Positions 46,162 to 55,514 of a stretch of 64,000 nucleotides of DNA are shown here, in pieces. The notes beneath the pieces are model-generated. The model made no database searches. It was not told the DNA's origin and saw nothing but the letters and a program-made list of their open reading frames with translations. Positions within the stretch are counted from its first letter, which is position 1. Each line of letters starts with the position of its first letter. Position numbers and translations under genes: made by a program. Source of the stretch: CAWIHS01 sp963836005 (lineage in GTDB: Bacteria; Pseudomonadota; Gammaproteobacteria; GRL18); contig CAWIHS010000006.1 of the NCBI GenBank assembly GCA_963836005.1, positions 650,332 to 714,331 on the forward strand. Direction: 5' to 3'.

Positions 46162-47604
46162 ATGAAACAAACGCTCAACCGTCTATTTACAGGCCGAGTC
46201 CTCACCTTGTGCCTTGCCATGCTTTCGGCCTTAATATTATCAGGCTGTGGATCAGAAGCTACCGCTAAGGAAGCACAACTTACCGCTAAAGAAGTTAAAA
46301 GCATTACCAGAGAAGCATACATATACGCCTATCCGATGATGGATAACTACAAAATGATCTATGTTCTAAAAGTTTGGGAAGACTCCCCTGTATATGAGGC
46401 ACCTTTTAATGAGCTAACACATAATGCGGTTCTGCTTGGTCCGGAATATACCACTATGGTTCGTCCAAATAATGATACATTTTATTCAAATGTAATATTC
46501 GATTTAAGAGCGGAACCAATGATTCTGAGTGTTCCAGCTATTGCTGATAATCGTTACTACTCATGGCAACTCATAGATCTATTCACACATAATGTTGGTT
46601 ATGTAGGTACGCGGGCAACAGGCTTTCAAGCGGGTAGGTATCTTATCGCCGGACCTGACTGGAGTGGGGAAAAGCCTGAAGGGATAACTAAGATTATACA
46701 AACAGATTCCAACATTCTTTTGGCCTTAGCACGCACACAAGTCTACTCTGCAGATGATGCAGAAAATGCTCAGAAAATTATGAATGAATATAAGGTGGAG
46801 ACCCTGAGTCAATACATGGGAACTCCAACACCTAAAGCGTCAACCCCATTAGATTTTCCAGTCTATTCTCTTGAAAAAATCAGATCGGTAGATTTCATAA
46901 CGTATCTCAATTTTTCACTTGGGCTAGTCAAACCAAATCCAGGTGAAAAGGCGCTTTTAAAACGATTTTCAAAAATCGGTATTGGCGCGAATGTTCCCTT
47001 TGATGTGAACAGTATTGACCCTGAAACGAAAAAAATTATGCAAGAAGCTATTGATGAAGCAATGGTGGAGATAGAAGCGGAAACCAAAAACCTGGGTATA
47101 GTAAAAGATGGATGGATGCAGGTTTCAGGAGCCTTTGGCTCACCAAAAGAGATGGAAGGTAAATTCCTGACCCGTGCAGCGGCTGCCTATTTTGGACTCT
47201 ATGGAAATGACCTTGAGGAGGCTTTCTACCCGGATACAACGGTAGATGAAAATGGTAATGCACTTGATGGTTCTAAACATAACTATACCCTTCATTTTTC
47301 CAAAGACAGACTCCCGCCGGTAAAAGCGTTTTGGTCTTTCTCTATGTATAAATTACCAGAACAACTTTTTACAGAAAATTCTATCAATCGTTATGTCATT
47401 AGTAGTGCTACGGATGGTCTTGAATATAATAAAGATGGCTCCTTGGATATCTATATTCAAAAAGAGAAACCTTCGGCAGATAAAGTATCTAACTGGTTGC
47501 CGGCATATGATGGAAAATTCTCTCTGCAAGCCAGACTTTATTGGCCAGAACCAGAGAGTCTTGACCCTCTGTACGTACTGCCAAAAATCACTATATCTAA
47601 ATGA
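46162..47604 (+). CDS. DUF1254/DUF1214 protein 3, lipoprotein
   Basis: This 480-residue lipoprotein (LILSGCGS) starts 29 bp after the phosphatase gene, with AGGAGAT in front. The DUF1254 region contains ITREAYIYAYPMMDNYKMIY, VRPNNDTFYSNVIFDLRAEP and YYSWQLIDLFTHNVGY. The DUF1214 region contains HNYTLHFSKDRLPPVKAFWS-FSMYKLPEQLF, INRYVISS and DGSLDIYIQKEKP. It is paired with the next gene, whose start overlaps or follows its stop directly. From here to 50.5 kb the DNA is distinctly AT-rich with AAA/TTA-type codons, unlike genes 1 and 2, which suggests a separate origin. Confidence 0.88.
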   Translation: MKQTLNRLFTGRVLTLCLAMLSALILSGCGSEATAKEAQLTAKEVKSITREAYIYAYPMMDNYKMIYVLKVWEDSPVYEAPFNELTHNAVLLGPEYTTMVRPNNDTFYSNVIFDLRAEPMILSVPAIADNRYYSWQLIDLFTHNVGYVGTRATGFQAGRYLIAGPDWSGEKPEGITKIIQTDSNILLALARTQVYSADDAENAQKIMNEYKVETLSQYMGTPTPKASTPLDFPVYSLEKIRSVDFITYLNFSLGLVKPNPGEKALLKRFSKIGIGANVPFDVNSIDPETKKIMQEAIDEAMVEIEAETKNLGIVKDGWMQVSGAFGSPKEMEGKFLTRAAAAYFGLYGNDLEEAFYPDTTVDENGNALDGSKHNYTLHFSKDRLPPVKAFWSFSMYKLPEQLFTENSINRYVISSATDGLEYNKDGSLDIYIQKEKPSADKVSNWLPAYDGKFSLQARLYWPEPESLDPLYVLPKITISK

Positions 47605-47621
47605 AAGCGAAAGGATACAAA

Positions 47622-49070
47622 ATGATGAAAACTTATTTAATAGCATTGGCCAGCTTGATGATAATATTATCAGGCTGTTCGTCAGACGCTAAGGATGCCC
47701 CAAAAGAAGCAACGCTTACCCCAAAAGAAGCAACCCAAATTGCCAAAGAGGCTTATGTTTACGGCTTTCCTTTAGTACTTAACTACAAAACGATGTACGA
47801 ATATGCTATCGATAAAAAATCACCTGAATATAAAGGGGAGTTTAACAAGCTAGCATGTGTGTCTAGGGTATACACTCCTGAAGATAAAGCCATTATTACT
47901 CCAAACTCAGATACGCCTTATTGTATGACATGGGTGGACCTGAGATCTGAACCGGTTGTCTTCACCATTCCAGAGATAGAAAAAGAGCGGTTTTATGAAG
48001 TGCAGCTCATTGACCTCTATACACATAATTTTGCTTATATCTCTACGGTAGCAACTGGAAATGTTCCAGGTAAATACCTTTTAGCGGGACCTGATTGGAA
48101 GGGTGAAGTACCAAAGGGCATTACAAAAGTCATTCCTTGTGAAACGCAATTTCTTTTTAGCATACACCGTACACAACTCTTCAATCCAGGCGATATAGAT
48201 AACGTTAAAAAAATACAAGATGGTTACCGTGTTGAGCCATTAAGTGCATTTCTTGGAACGAAAGCTCCATCTGCAGCAGCAGCTATTGATTTTCCAGCAT
48301 GGGAAAAAGGCGCAGAGTTTAACGCTCAGTCATTGAACTATTTAGACTTTATGTTGACCCTCGTGAAAACGCCTCAAGAAGAACAAGCCCTGATGAAAAG
48401 GTTTGCAAAGATTGGATTGGGAAATGAGGAAACATTTGACATCAAAAAGTTCTCTCCAGAGATTCAAAAGGCCATGGAAGAAGGTGCCCAAGAGGGGCTT
48501 TCAGCGATAAAAGAATTTGGAGAAAAAGAATCTGCTGATCCATTAGCAAGTGCAAAAGTGTTTGGTACAAGAGCATTTCTAAACAAGAGTGCAAAAGAAA
48601 ACTACAACTTAAATGACCTATTTATCCTGCGTGCAGTTGCTGCACAGATGGGTATCTATGGAAACTCAGGAGAGGAAGCTATCTATCCTACCTATTTGGC
48701 AGATGCCCAAGGTACTCTACTTGACGCTTCACAGAGTAGTTATACAATGACATTTAAAAAAGGTGAATTTCCACCAGTAACAGCATTCTGGTCTCTTACT
48801 ATGTATGACGGTAAGACACAACTGCTTATAGATAACCCTATAAATAGGTATCTTCTTAACTCTCCTATGATGGATGATTTTGTTATGAATGAGGATGGTT
48901 CATTAGCCCTTTATGTGCAAAAAGAATCGCCGGGGAAAGAGCTGGAAGCAAACTGGCTACCCGCTCCCGATGGACCTTTTTATGTTGTGCTGAGACTCTA
49001 TGGTCCAAAAAAAGAGGCACTTGAAGGCACATGGATTAGTCCACCGCTTGTGAAAGTGTCAAAAAAATAA
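47622..49070 (+). CDS. DUF1254/DUF1214 protein 4, lipoprotein
   Basis: The ATG at 47622, after AAAGGA, begins a lipoprotein signal (IILSGCSSDAKD). The 482-residue product resembles protein 3 throughout: IAKEAYVYGFPLVLNYKTMY, ITPNSDTPYCMTWVDLRSEP, FYEVQLIDLYTHNFAY, AGPDWKGEVPKGITKVIPCE, FPPVTAFWSLTMYDGKTQLL and DGSLALYVQKESPGKELEAN. The DUF1254 motif has NSDT. AT-rich like its neighbour, and likely part of a tandem duplication followed by divergence. Confidence 0.88.
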   Translation: MMKTYLIALASLMIILSGCSSDAKDAPKEATLTPKEATQIAKEAYVYGFPLVLNYKTMYEYAIDKKSPEYKGEFNKLACVSRVYTPEDKAIITPNSDTPYCMTWVDLRSEPVVFTIPEIEKERFYEVQLIDLYTHNFAYISTVATGNVPGKYLLAGPDWKGEVPKGITKVIPCETQFLFSIHRTQLFNPGDIDNVKKIQDGYRVEPLSAFLGTKAPSAAAAIDFPAWEKGAEFNAQSLNYLDFMLTLVKTPQEEQALMKRFAKIGLGNEETFDIKKFSPEIQKAMEEGAQEGLSAIKEFGEKESADPLASAKVFGTRAFLNKSAKENYNLNDLFILRAVAAQMGIYGNSGEEAIYPTYLADAQGTLLDASQSSYTMTFKKGEFPPVTAFWSLTMYDGKTQLLIDNPINRYLLNSPMMDDFVMNEDGSLALYVQKESPGKELEANWLPAPDGPFYVVLRLYGPKKEALEGTWISPPLVKVSKK

Positions 49071-49080
49071 AAGGTTGTAA

Positions 49081-49549
49081 ATGATTTATAAAAGTAATGC
49101 ATCTGTCCTATTGGTAAGTACAACTTTTGTCTTTGCCAATAGCAACAGTTTATGAAGTTTATAATAATGAACAGAGTGTTATAGATGCTTATGTAGGTGC
49201 GCGTTACTGGAAAATAGATACACATCTTGCTTTTGGCGGAGGTCTTGGTTTTCTAGCCGGCAAAACGATAGACCATGCAGAATCATGGGTTGATCCTCTC
49301 ATCGGTATCAAGGGTCGTACCCCTTTAGGTGATACAAAATTCTATGTTACCGGTGTAGCAACGATAGGTGGATTTGGGGTTGGCTCTGATCTGTTTTATG
49401 ATCTGAATGCCAATTTGGGTTACCAGTGGAGTAAGTCCATAGGTACAACCTTGGGATACCGTATATATGATCTGGATTATGAGAATGACGGATTTGTCTA
49501 TGATGTTAAACAACAAGGTTGGATAATTGGTTTAACCTGGGCTTTTTAA
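49081..49549 (+). pseudogene. Outer-membrane beta-barrel gene with internal deletion
   Basis: An ATG at 49081, after AAAGG, begins the signal peptide MIYKSNASVLLVSTTFVFAN but stops at 49153. The barrel strands continue in another frame from about 49145 (VYEVYNNEQSVIDAYVGARY, FGGGLGFLAGKTIDH, TKFYVTGVATIGGFGV, YQWSKSIGTTLGYRIYDLDY) and end in TWAF. The signal peptide and the barrel are thus joined out of frame with several strands missing, so the gene is probably dead. Confidence 0.7.
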
Positions 49550-49601
49550 GTCATGAAAAAATTTGAGTGTACTAAAAAAATGATTAAGAAAAGGATTCTA
49601 A

Positions 49602-50468
49602 ATGAAAATAACGAAACAATACAAGCCATTATTGGCAACGCTGTTAGTCTGTGGACTATCATCCCATGCATTGGCAGATGAGAGTATCTCGACTGAAAGT
49701 TACGTTACACAAGTAGCAGAGACTACAGAGAAACAAGAGAGTGTCGACGCATTGCGAGCAGCCGCCCAAAACCCGGTAGCCAACATGATCTCTGTGCCAT
49801 TTCAAAACAATACCGACTTCAATATCGGACCGGACAACAAGACTAAGAACACACTCAATATCCAGCCTGTCTGGCCCTTTGAACTCAACGATGACTGGAA
49901 CCTGATCACCCGAACGATTTTCCCTGTTGTTTCACAACCGGCTTTGTTTCCGGGGCAGGATAGAACCAATGGATTGGGAGACACAACATTTACTGCTTTT
50001 CTCTCACCGAAAGAGCCAGGCAAAATCATGTGGGGTGCCGGACCGATGTTTCTTTTGCCAACAGCGACAGATGATACGTTAGGTGCAGACAAATGGGGTC
50101 TTGGAATTTCCGGAGTTGCGCTCACTAAGATCGACAACTGGACCATCGGTGCACTTGTCAGTAATATCTGGTCAGTCGCAGGATCAGGAGACAATGATAT
50201 CAATCTCTTCACCTTGCAGTATTTTGCCAACTATAATATGAAAGATGGATGGTACTTGGTCACTGCACCGATCAATACTGCTAACTGGGAAGCAGACAGT
50301 GATAACCGATGGACTATACCGTTGGGTGGTGGTGTAGGTAGAGTTTTTAAAATGGGTAAACTACCTGTTAATGCTCAGTTATCCGGATACTATAATGTAG
50401 AGACACCGGATAATTTCGGGGCAGAGTGGCAAATGAGAGCACAAATTCAGTTTTTGTTTCCTAAGTAA
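49602..50468 (+). CDS. Outer-membrane transporter-like beta-barrel
   Basis: The 288-residue product has a signal peptide ending SSHALADE. The barrel domain has PVANMISVPFQNNTDFNIGP, LNIQPVWPFELNDDWNLITR-TIFPV, DTTFTAFLSPKEPGKIMWGA, GPMFLLPTATDD, ALVSNIWSVAGSGDNDI, YFANYNMKDGWYLVTAP and ETPDNFGAEWQMRAQIQFLF. The right-hand array has a paralogue (57050-58237). Barrels of this kind often sit beside DUF1254 genes and may supply the outer-membrane pore. The gene closes the AT-rich block. Its start lacks a strong ribosome site (AAAAGGA about ten bases upstream). Confidence 0.8.
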   Translation: MKITKQYKPLLATLLVCGLSSHALADESISTESYVTQVAETTEKQESVDALRAAAQNPVANMISVPFQNNTDFNIGPDNKTKNTLNIQPVWPFELNDDWNLITRTIFPVVSQPALFPGQDRTNGLGDTTFTAFLSPKEPGKIMWGAGPMFLLPTATDDTLGADKWGLGISGVALTKIDNWTIGALVSNIWSVAGSGDNDINLFTLQYFANYNMKDGWYLVTAPINTANWEADSDNRWTIPLGGGVGRVFKMGKLPVNAQLSGYYNVETPDNFGAEWQMRAQIQFLFPK

Positions 50469-50547
50469 AGTTAAAAAATCATGAAAATAAATTTTTTAAC
50501 AATGAGTAGTAAAAATCAATAAAAATGAGGACAGCCACTTAATATTT

Positions 50548-50817
50548 CCGTGATCACGTTTATTAACGCAATACAAATCATACAAATGGCAAGAGAAAAA
50601 AAGAGGTCAAAGCAGGCAACTGTTGTATTCCATGTATAATCAATTTTCTTATAGACTTTTTAGATTAATTAGCATAATAAGATTACACCTTTATGGGAAA
50701 TAGTAAACCGCTATGTTTGAAACTTTTGACACCACGAACATGAGCCTGAACCGCCTGAATATCTTTTTTCTGAGATGGAGGTTAAGTTTGTTTATCTTCA
50801 CAGGATAATTGAGTAAA
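50548..50817. repeat. Duplicated segment, copy 2: 5' end and upstream region of the LssY_C gene, empty site
   Basis: Matches 37613-38220 without the family A element. It lies just beyond the + strand half of the array. It contains no functional gene: the copied reading frame is cut after about 30 codons and carries a one-base deletion (CATACAAATGG versus CATACGAAATGG). Confidence 0.85.
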
Positions 50818-51018
50818 GAATGCTTGTAAAATCAACCAATTCAAACCCGTTGACTTCAGCATTTTGAATATAGAACGTGGATGACGGGAAGACCAGCCAG
50901 ATCGTTGCTAAAAATATATTAGCTGATCTAACTTGACGATTTGCATAACAACTGAACGCCACATCATATTGAACCAGACAATCCCTGCACTAGCGGCTGC
51001 CCCGGCTGAAGTTACTGT

Positions 51019-51093
51019 CTATTTCGATAATTTCTCCGCCTTGGAGGCAACCCAGGTCTTCATCTTTTCCAGCTATGGAACGTATAACCGAAT
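51019..51093 (-). pseudogene. DUF1254/DUF1214 3'-end fragment
   Basis: The complement reads QIRLYVP, a stop, then LEKMKTWVASKAEKLSK and a stop. The last part is nearly identical to the C-terminus of the gene at 61868 (LEKMKTWQAPKAEKLSK). It marks the convergent joint between the two halves of the array. Confidence 0.75.
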
Positions 51094-51145
51094 TTGTGAG
51101 CTCAGGTTCACGTCCACACTCGGGATGGGCGACCATCATTCAGGA

Positions 51146-52837
51146 TCAATCAGTAATTTCTGTCATCACCCTTCCGCGCGTGCCGCTCGGATACTTCACT
51201 CCCAGGTAAGCTGATATCGTAGGCGCCACGTCCACCGTCTCGACTCGCCTCGCGATGCGGCCGTGCTCGATTCCCGGCCCCATCCAGATCACCGGCACGT
51301 GGGTGTCGTAGGCCCAGGGCGAGCCATGCGAGCCAGTCACCGATGCTCCATCAAACTCCCCCACGAACCAGTGAGGTTCGAAAACCACGTAGATGTCGCC
51401 GGATCGATCCTCATTGAAGTTCGCCAGGATGGCCTCAGTGACCGGTGTTTGCACGACTGCTCCCGTCCGCAGGTCGTGACTCGAGACGGCGTATGCGATG
51501 CCAGGGAGCTCCCGAAGCTCCTCGGCCACCCGTCGTGAAACCACGGAGAAGTCGAGGCCGCGTGCGGCGATTGCTTCGCGGTTCAGGTAGAGATAAGGCT
51601 GGAAAAACTGATCGACGAGCTCCTTGGCTACACCGAATTCCGCTTTCAAGGCCGCGATGCCTTCGCTCTTATCGATGTCGTCGAAGTTAAAGTAGCTGCC
51701 GCCGATACCCAAAGAGTTCAGGTATCCTGGAGCTTCCGAGGCGCCGTGATCAGCCGAAAGGACAATCAGCGTTTTGTCCAGACCCACCGTTTTGTCGATA
51801 AAGCTAAAGAGATCGGCCAGTGTGCGATCGAGCCGGTGCAGGTTGTCCTCGGATTCGAGGCTCGAAGCTCCGAAGAAATGACCGACATAGTCCGTTGAGG
51901 AGAAACTGATTGACAGGTAGTCCGTGACATCGTCCGTGCCGATGTTCTCCGAGGTGATCAAATCCCTGGCAAAATCGAGCACGATCTCGTCGCCGGCCGG
52001 AGACAAGGTCAAGAGAGTGGTGAAGTATTTACCGTCGGCCTTGCCGTAGGGATGCGGAAAGGTCCGGCCATAGTCCGGGAAGTCGACCTCCCACGCCTGA
52101 TCGTCGGCATTGCCGAAGAGGTAAGCGTCCGGTTTTGCTAGAAGCTCCCATGACTTGCCTGCGTAAGAAGTCGGGACGCCCTTTGCATTCCAGGTAACCA
52201 CCCAGTCGGGATAGACGTCTTTGTAGAAGGTGCTGGTGACCATCTGACCTCCGGACTTGGAGAACCAGTAGGCGGTGCCGGCATGACCGGCCAGGGTGAT
52301 CGCTCCGCGATCCTTTACAGAGACGCCAAAAACCTTGGCCTTTGGGCCGATTGACAGAGCAATCTCGTCTCCAATCGTGCTGGTCCGGATCGCGCGCGGC
52401 GAGCGGCCCTGCGTCGAGGCAAGCTTTTGTGTCGGATCGATCTCAGTACCCGCATCGACGCCGCCACCCTCACCAAGCAGAGGATAGTCAGCGTCCTCGA
52501 CATTGTAAGCCAGTTTGCCCGTCGCGCGGTCGAGCCAGACGTTGGCGACCATTCCGTGAACTGCAGGGTCGGTACCCGTGGCAAGGGTTGTATGGCCGAC
52601 CACGGTTTCGGTGTTGGCATGACGATGATGCGCGTCCACATAGAACGCACCTTCATCGAGAAGCCGTCGGAAACCGCCCTTGCCGTAACCCGCTGAGTAG
52701 CGGTCGATCAGGTCGCCACGCAGCTGGTCCACCGTGATCTGCAGCACCAGTCGTACTTTCCGATCGGCGGTCTGAGCCCAGGTTGGCCCCGATGCCAATA
52801 CCGCTATTCCGATCGCAGCCGTTATTATCTTGCGCAT
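51146..52837 (-). CDS. PafA-like alkaline phosphatase / phosphodiesterase superfamily enzyme
   Basis: The 563-residue exported protein (signal peptide ending PTWAQT) has the alkaline-phosphatase-superfamily motifs of the PafA type. These are the first metal Asp in QITVDQLRGD (Asp37), the nucleophile Thr76 in HANTETVVGHTT, LSISFSSTDYVGHFFGASSL (Asp/His pair), VLSADHGASE (Asp-His) and the late histidine in GSHGSPWAYDTHVPVIW. It should hydrolyse phosphate monoesters in the periplasm, though sulfate or phosphonate ester activity is possible in this superfamily. AGGAGA precedes the ATG. It is the last gene of the minus-strand half of the array. Confidence 0.88.
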   Translation of the reverse strand: MRKIITAAIGIAVLASGPTWAQTADRKVRLVLQITVDQLRGDLIDRYSAGYGKGGFRRLLDEGAFYVDAHHRHANTETVVGHTTLATGTDPAVHGMVANVWLDRATGKLAYNVEDADYPLLGEGGGVDAGTEIDPTQKLASTQGRSPRAIRTSTIGDEIALSIGPKAKVFGVSVKDRGAITLAGHAGTAYWFSKSGGQMVTSTFYKDVYPDWVVTWNAKGVPTSYAGKSWELLAKPDAYLFGNADDQAWEVDFPDYGRTFPHPYGKADGKYFTTLLTLSPAGDEIVLDFARDLITSENIGTDDVTDYLSISFSSTDYVGHFFGASSLESEDNLHRLDRTLADLFSFIDKTVGLDKTLIVLSADHGASEAPGYLNSLGIGGSYFNFDDIDKSEGIAALKAEFGVAKELVDQFFQPYLYLNREAIAARGLDFSVVSRRVAEELRELPGIAYAVSSHDLRTGAVVQTPVTEAILANFNEDRSGDIYVVFEPHWFVGEFDGASVTGSHGSPWAYDTHVPVIWMGPGIEHGRIARRVETVDVAPTISAYLGVKYPSGTRGRVMTEITD

Positions 52838-53004
52838 GTCTGTCTCCTATCTAAAGTACCGTGATTGAGTCGATGATGCAGTTTCAATATCTCTCCTTCA
52901 CGGCTGGTTTTGTTTATTTATTCAGTTAACGTCGCTATTAACAAACTGGATTACAGGAGCGAAGCGGCGGTAACCCAGTCCGGGTTAAATTGCCTGCCAG
53001 GTTG

Positions 53005-53256
53005 TTATACCTGTTTAAAAAGCCTGACAACGAATAGCAATATGACAGCCCCGGCAGTTGATGTAATAATTGAACCAAGTAGCCCTCCCGCAGTAATGCC
53101 AAGTAGGCCAAATACAAAGCCGCCAACGACTGCACCTATAATCCCGATAACGATATTACCAAGCAGACCAAAGCCACCCCCTTTCATTAAAGTTCCAGCC
53201 AACCAGCCTGCTACGGCACCAATTGCCAAAAATATCACTAATCCTGTTACATCCAT
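53005..53256 (-). CDS. GlsB/YeaQ/YmgE family membrane protein
   Basis: An 83-residue protein with three hydrophobic segments rich in glycine (LVIFLAIGAVAGWLAGTLMK, GNIVIGIIGAVVGGFVFGLL, GAVILLFVVRLF). This is the standard size and pattern of the transglycosylase-associated (GlsB/YeaQ/YmgE) family, often stress-induced. AGAGGTG precedes the ATG. It interrupts the DUF1254 remnants. Confidence 0.92.
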   Translation of the reverse strand: MDVTGLVIFLAIGAVAGWLAGTLMKGGGFGLLGNIVIGIIGAVVGGFVFGLLGITAGGLLGSIITSTAGAVILLFVVRLFKQV

Positions 53257-53339
53257 GGTTTCACCTCTGTTGTTGTTAATAATATGTTTAGATTTTCTGC
53301 GAGCTAACGTTTTTTCTAATTGGGTCCTTGCAACACGGG

Positions 53340-53519
53340 TTACGGAAACGGTTGCAGGTATTTTACCAGCTGCGCTTCAAAGTCCGTCTCAGGGGCCGTG
53401 GCTGCGATACTCTTTGCCTCGGTTGGGGTAGATTTCTCGTCGGCATAAGTGGCCGCCATCGGCACGAGAAGGACAGCGGCCAATAATCCTGTAGCGGCCA
53501 GAGTGGTTGATCTTCGAAT
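53340..53519 (-). pseudogene. DUF1254 5'-end fragment with ATT in place of the start codon
   Basis: The complement encodes IIRRSTTLAATGLLAAVLLV and the rest of a signal peptide, then EKSTPTEAKSIAATAPETDF, up to a stop. It closely matches the first 60 residues of the gene starting at 55361. GGAGAA is retained, but the codon at the start position is ATT. The remaining 300 or so codons are missing. Confidence 0.8.
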
Positions 53520-53592
53520 AATGTTTTCTCCCTGTTAGCTTCGTTGGATTATTTTCTTCATCCTGCCGATTGAGTTTTTGAACCGATATCTA

Positions 53593-53775
53593 TCATTGCC
53601 TATTTTTTTCTTCGGACTTGAAAATACAATCCCCGGCAAAATCACTCAGCTCGTTTGCCGTCAAGTCGCCTTTAGGTTTTTCCTTCAGGTCGGCACACCA
53701 TTGCTCACTTCCGATTTCTGCGGAACACCCCGATATCATCAGCAGGCAAGCCCCTAAGGTACTCGCAGCGATGTA
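53593..53775 (-). CDS. DUF3012 small lipoprotein, start codon unclear
   Basis: The frame encodes a lipobox (LLMISGCSAE) followed by IGSEQWCADLKEKPKGDLTA and NELSDFAGDCIFKSEEK. This is the complete DUF3012 signature (GSxxWCxxMxEKPKGDWTANE...A..CIF). An ATG exists only at 53739, just before the lipobox. The expected start further upstream has no ATG/GTG/TTG after the GGAG at the right place. It may be decaying like its neighbours. The function of the family is unknown. Confidence 0.6.
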   Translation of the reverse strand, partial: YIAASTLGACLLMISGCSAEIGSEQWCADLKEKPKGDLTANELSDFAGDCIFKSEEKNRQ

Positions 53776-53807
53776 TCAGGTTACTCCGGCGAGTTTACTT
53801 GACACTG

Positions 53808-53975
53808 TCATTTTTTATATTCACTTCGTTGTCGTGAATTACCATTCGCCGAGTACCAGATCGGGCTGGTGTAGGCGCGTTCCTGGCCGATGGTTTCCGC
53901 TTCCGGCGGTATCTCTATGCCGTAGCGGAAAGCATCATAGACCACCCAGCGGGTCGTCGGAATTTCCAGCACCCT
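53808..53975 (-). pseudogene. DUF3604 protein, C-terminal fragment
   Basis: The complement reads LEIPTTRWVVYDAFRYGIEI, PPEAETIGQERAYTSPIWYS, matching the C-terminal end of DUF3604 proteins (QERAYxSPIWYTP). The upstream part is missing. Confidence 0.7.
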
Positions 53976-54207
53976 GGATAAAAAAAACAGGTGCAGGCTC
54001 GCACCTGCACGTGATTAGGGATCAGACAACGCGGTGAAAGCATCAGTACATTCTCCGGATCATCTGACTATTACATGTGATCCTGGACCAGCGATGTCCT
54101 TGGCACGACAACAGCCTTCGCAGGGTCGTAACGGTCGGACGAATCGAGCAAGCGCACGTCGTCAGCCGCTTTGATTTTCTGACACCTAAATGTTTTTTCT
54201 GGTTGGA

Positions 54208-55361
54208 TCATTGTAAAACTGGTTTCGGCATCGTCCACTCGCCGCTCATGATCTCCGGCTCGGGGAGATAATAGCGTGTGGCCACGTCGAATGGTCCGGC
54301 GGGGACCTCGAGACAGTTCAAGTCGCGCCGTCCTCGTTCTTGACCGCGGTCGTGTTGTTGATGTGGTAGCGGTCATCGTCGTTGGGGTGTAAACGACCGG
54401 TGCTGGAGTCATAAACGGTGACCGACCAGAAGGCCTTGACCTGGGGTGCCTCCGTCACCAGCACGTATTCGCCTTTCGAGCCGTCGAGGGTCTCACCGGA
54501 CGCGTCATTATACCACGACTCGTAGGCACTGTGAGAGGTGGCCGGACCACCCCAGCCCTCCTTGGTACCGGTGGCGAAGTTGAGATACGAAACGTCCCTG
54601 CCGGGCTCCTGGCCCGGTCCTGCGATCATCTCGATATAAGGCACGGTTTTCTTCGTTTCCTGCATGCGCTTCTCGGCTTCCTGCACCACCCGCTCGTCGA
54701 AATCGCTCAAGACGTCGACCACGGGCAACTGGCTGATGGCGGGGCCTTTGATGGTCAGGCCATCGTAAACGCTGAGCGCATCGGCGAGGTCGGCCGGGTC
54801 ATTTTTATCCCTAACCTCGATCCGGGTGATGACGGTCGACAGCAGCGACGGGGCTTCGACGGCCTGACCGGTGATGTTCTCGGGCTTCTCGCCATGGTAG
54901 AGCGTGTAGCTGCCGTCCGGACCGATAATGTTGAGGTAATTCGCATTGCGGTCGTCCTGAAGCTGGAACGAGGTGAACCGCTTCATGGAGGGCGAATTGG
55001 AGCTCAGAATCACGGGGCCATCCCCAAGGTAGATCCACGCCTGCCTGTAGACGGTGTCATTGTTGGCTCTGACGATGTTGTCCTCGCCGGCCTTAAGCAG
55101 GCCTCGTGGCGAATCGGCCCAGGTGTTCAGCCTGGCCGGATCCTCCCCGGTCTGCACCATCGCGTAGCGATAGGTCTCCTGGTAAGGAAACAAGCGCAAA
55201 TACTCCTCGACCTGCGCTTCAAAATCTGTCCCAGGGGCTTTGGCTGCGATGCTCTTTGCCTCAGCTGTGGTAGATTTCTCGGCGGCAAAGGTTGACGCCA
55301 TTGGCGCGAGAAGGACAGCGACCAATAATCCTGTTGCGGTCAGAGTGGCTGTTATTCGCAT
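54208..55361 (-). pseudogene. DUF1254/DUF1214 protein 5, truncated by a small internal deletion and frameshift
   Basis: The start ATG 55361 has GGAGAA and a signal peptide ending STFAAE. The frame covers DUF1254 (IVRANNDTVYRQAWIYLGDG, SFQLQDDRNANYLNIIGPDG) and most of DUF1214 (VKAFWSVTVYDSSTGRLHPN, RYHINNTTAVKNEDG). It then hits a stop at about 54318. In another frame the normal C-terminus follows immediately (NCLEVPAGPFDVATRYYLPE and PEIMSGEWTMPKPVLQ), ending at 54208. About 15 codons between NEDG and NCLEVP are missing. The truncated protein might still fold, but the gene is damaged. It is the source type of the fragment at 53340. Confidence 0.8.
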
Positions 55362-55514
55362 GGTATTTTCTCCATTGTTAGTTTCAAAGGATCTGGATGC
55401 GTTCGCACCCAATGGCTTTTTTCGTTAACGCTACGGTTCAGTGGTGGCACGTTAGCGTCGTCCACTGCACCCTGCTGCTGGATTGCCGCAAGTCCATGTT
55501 AAACGTTTGTCGAC

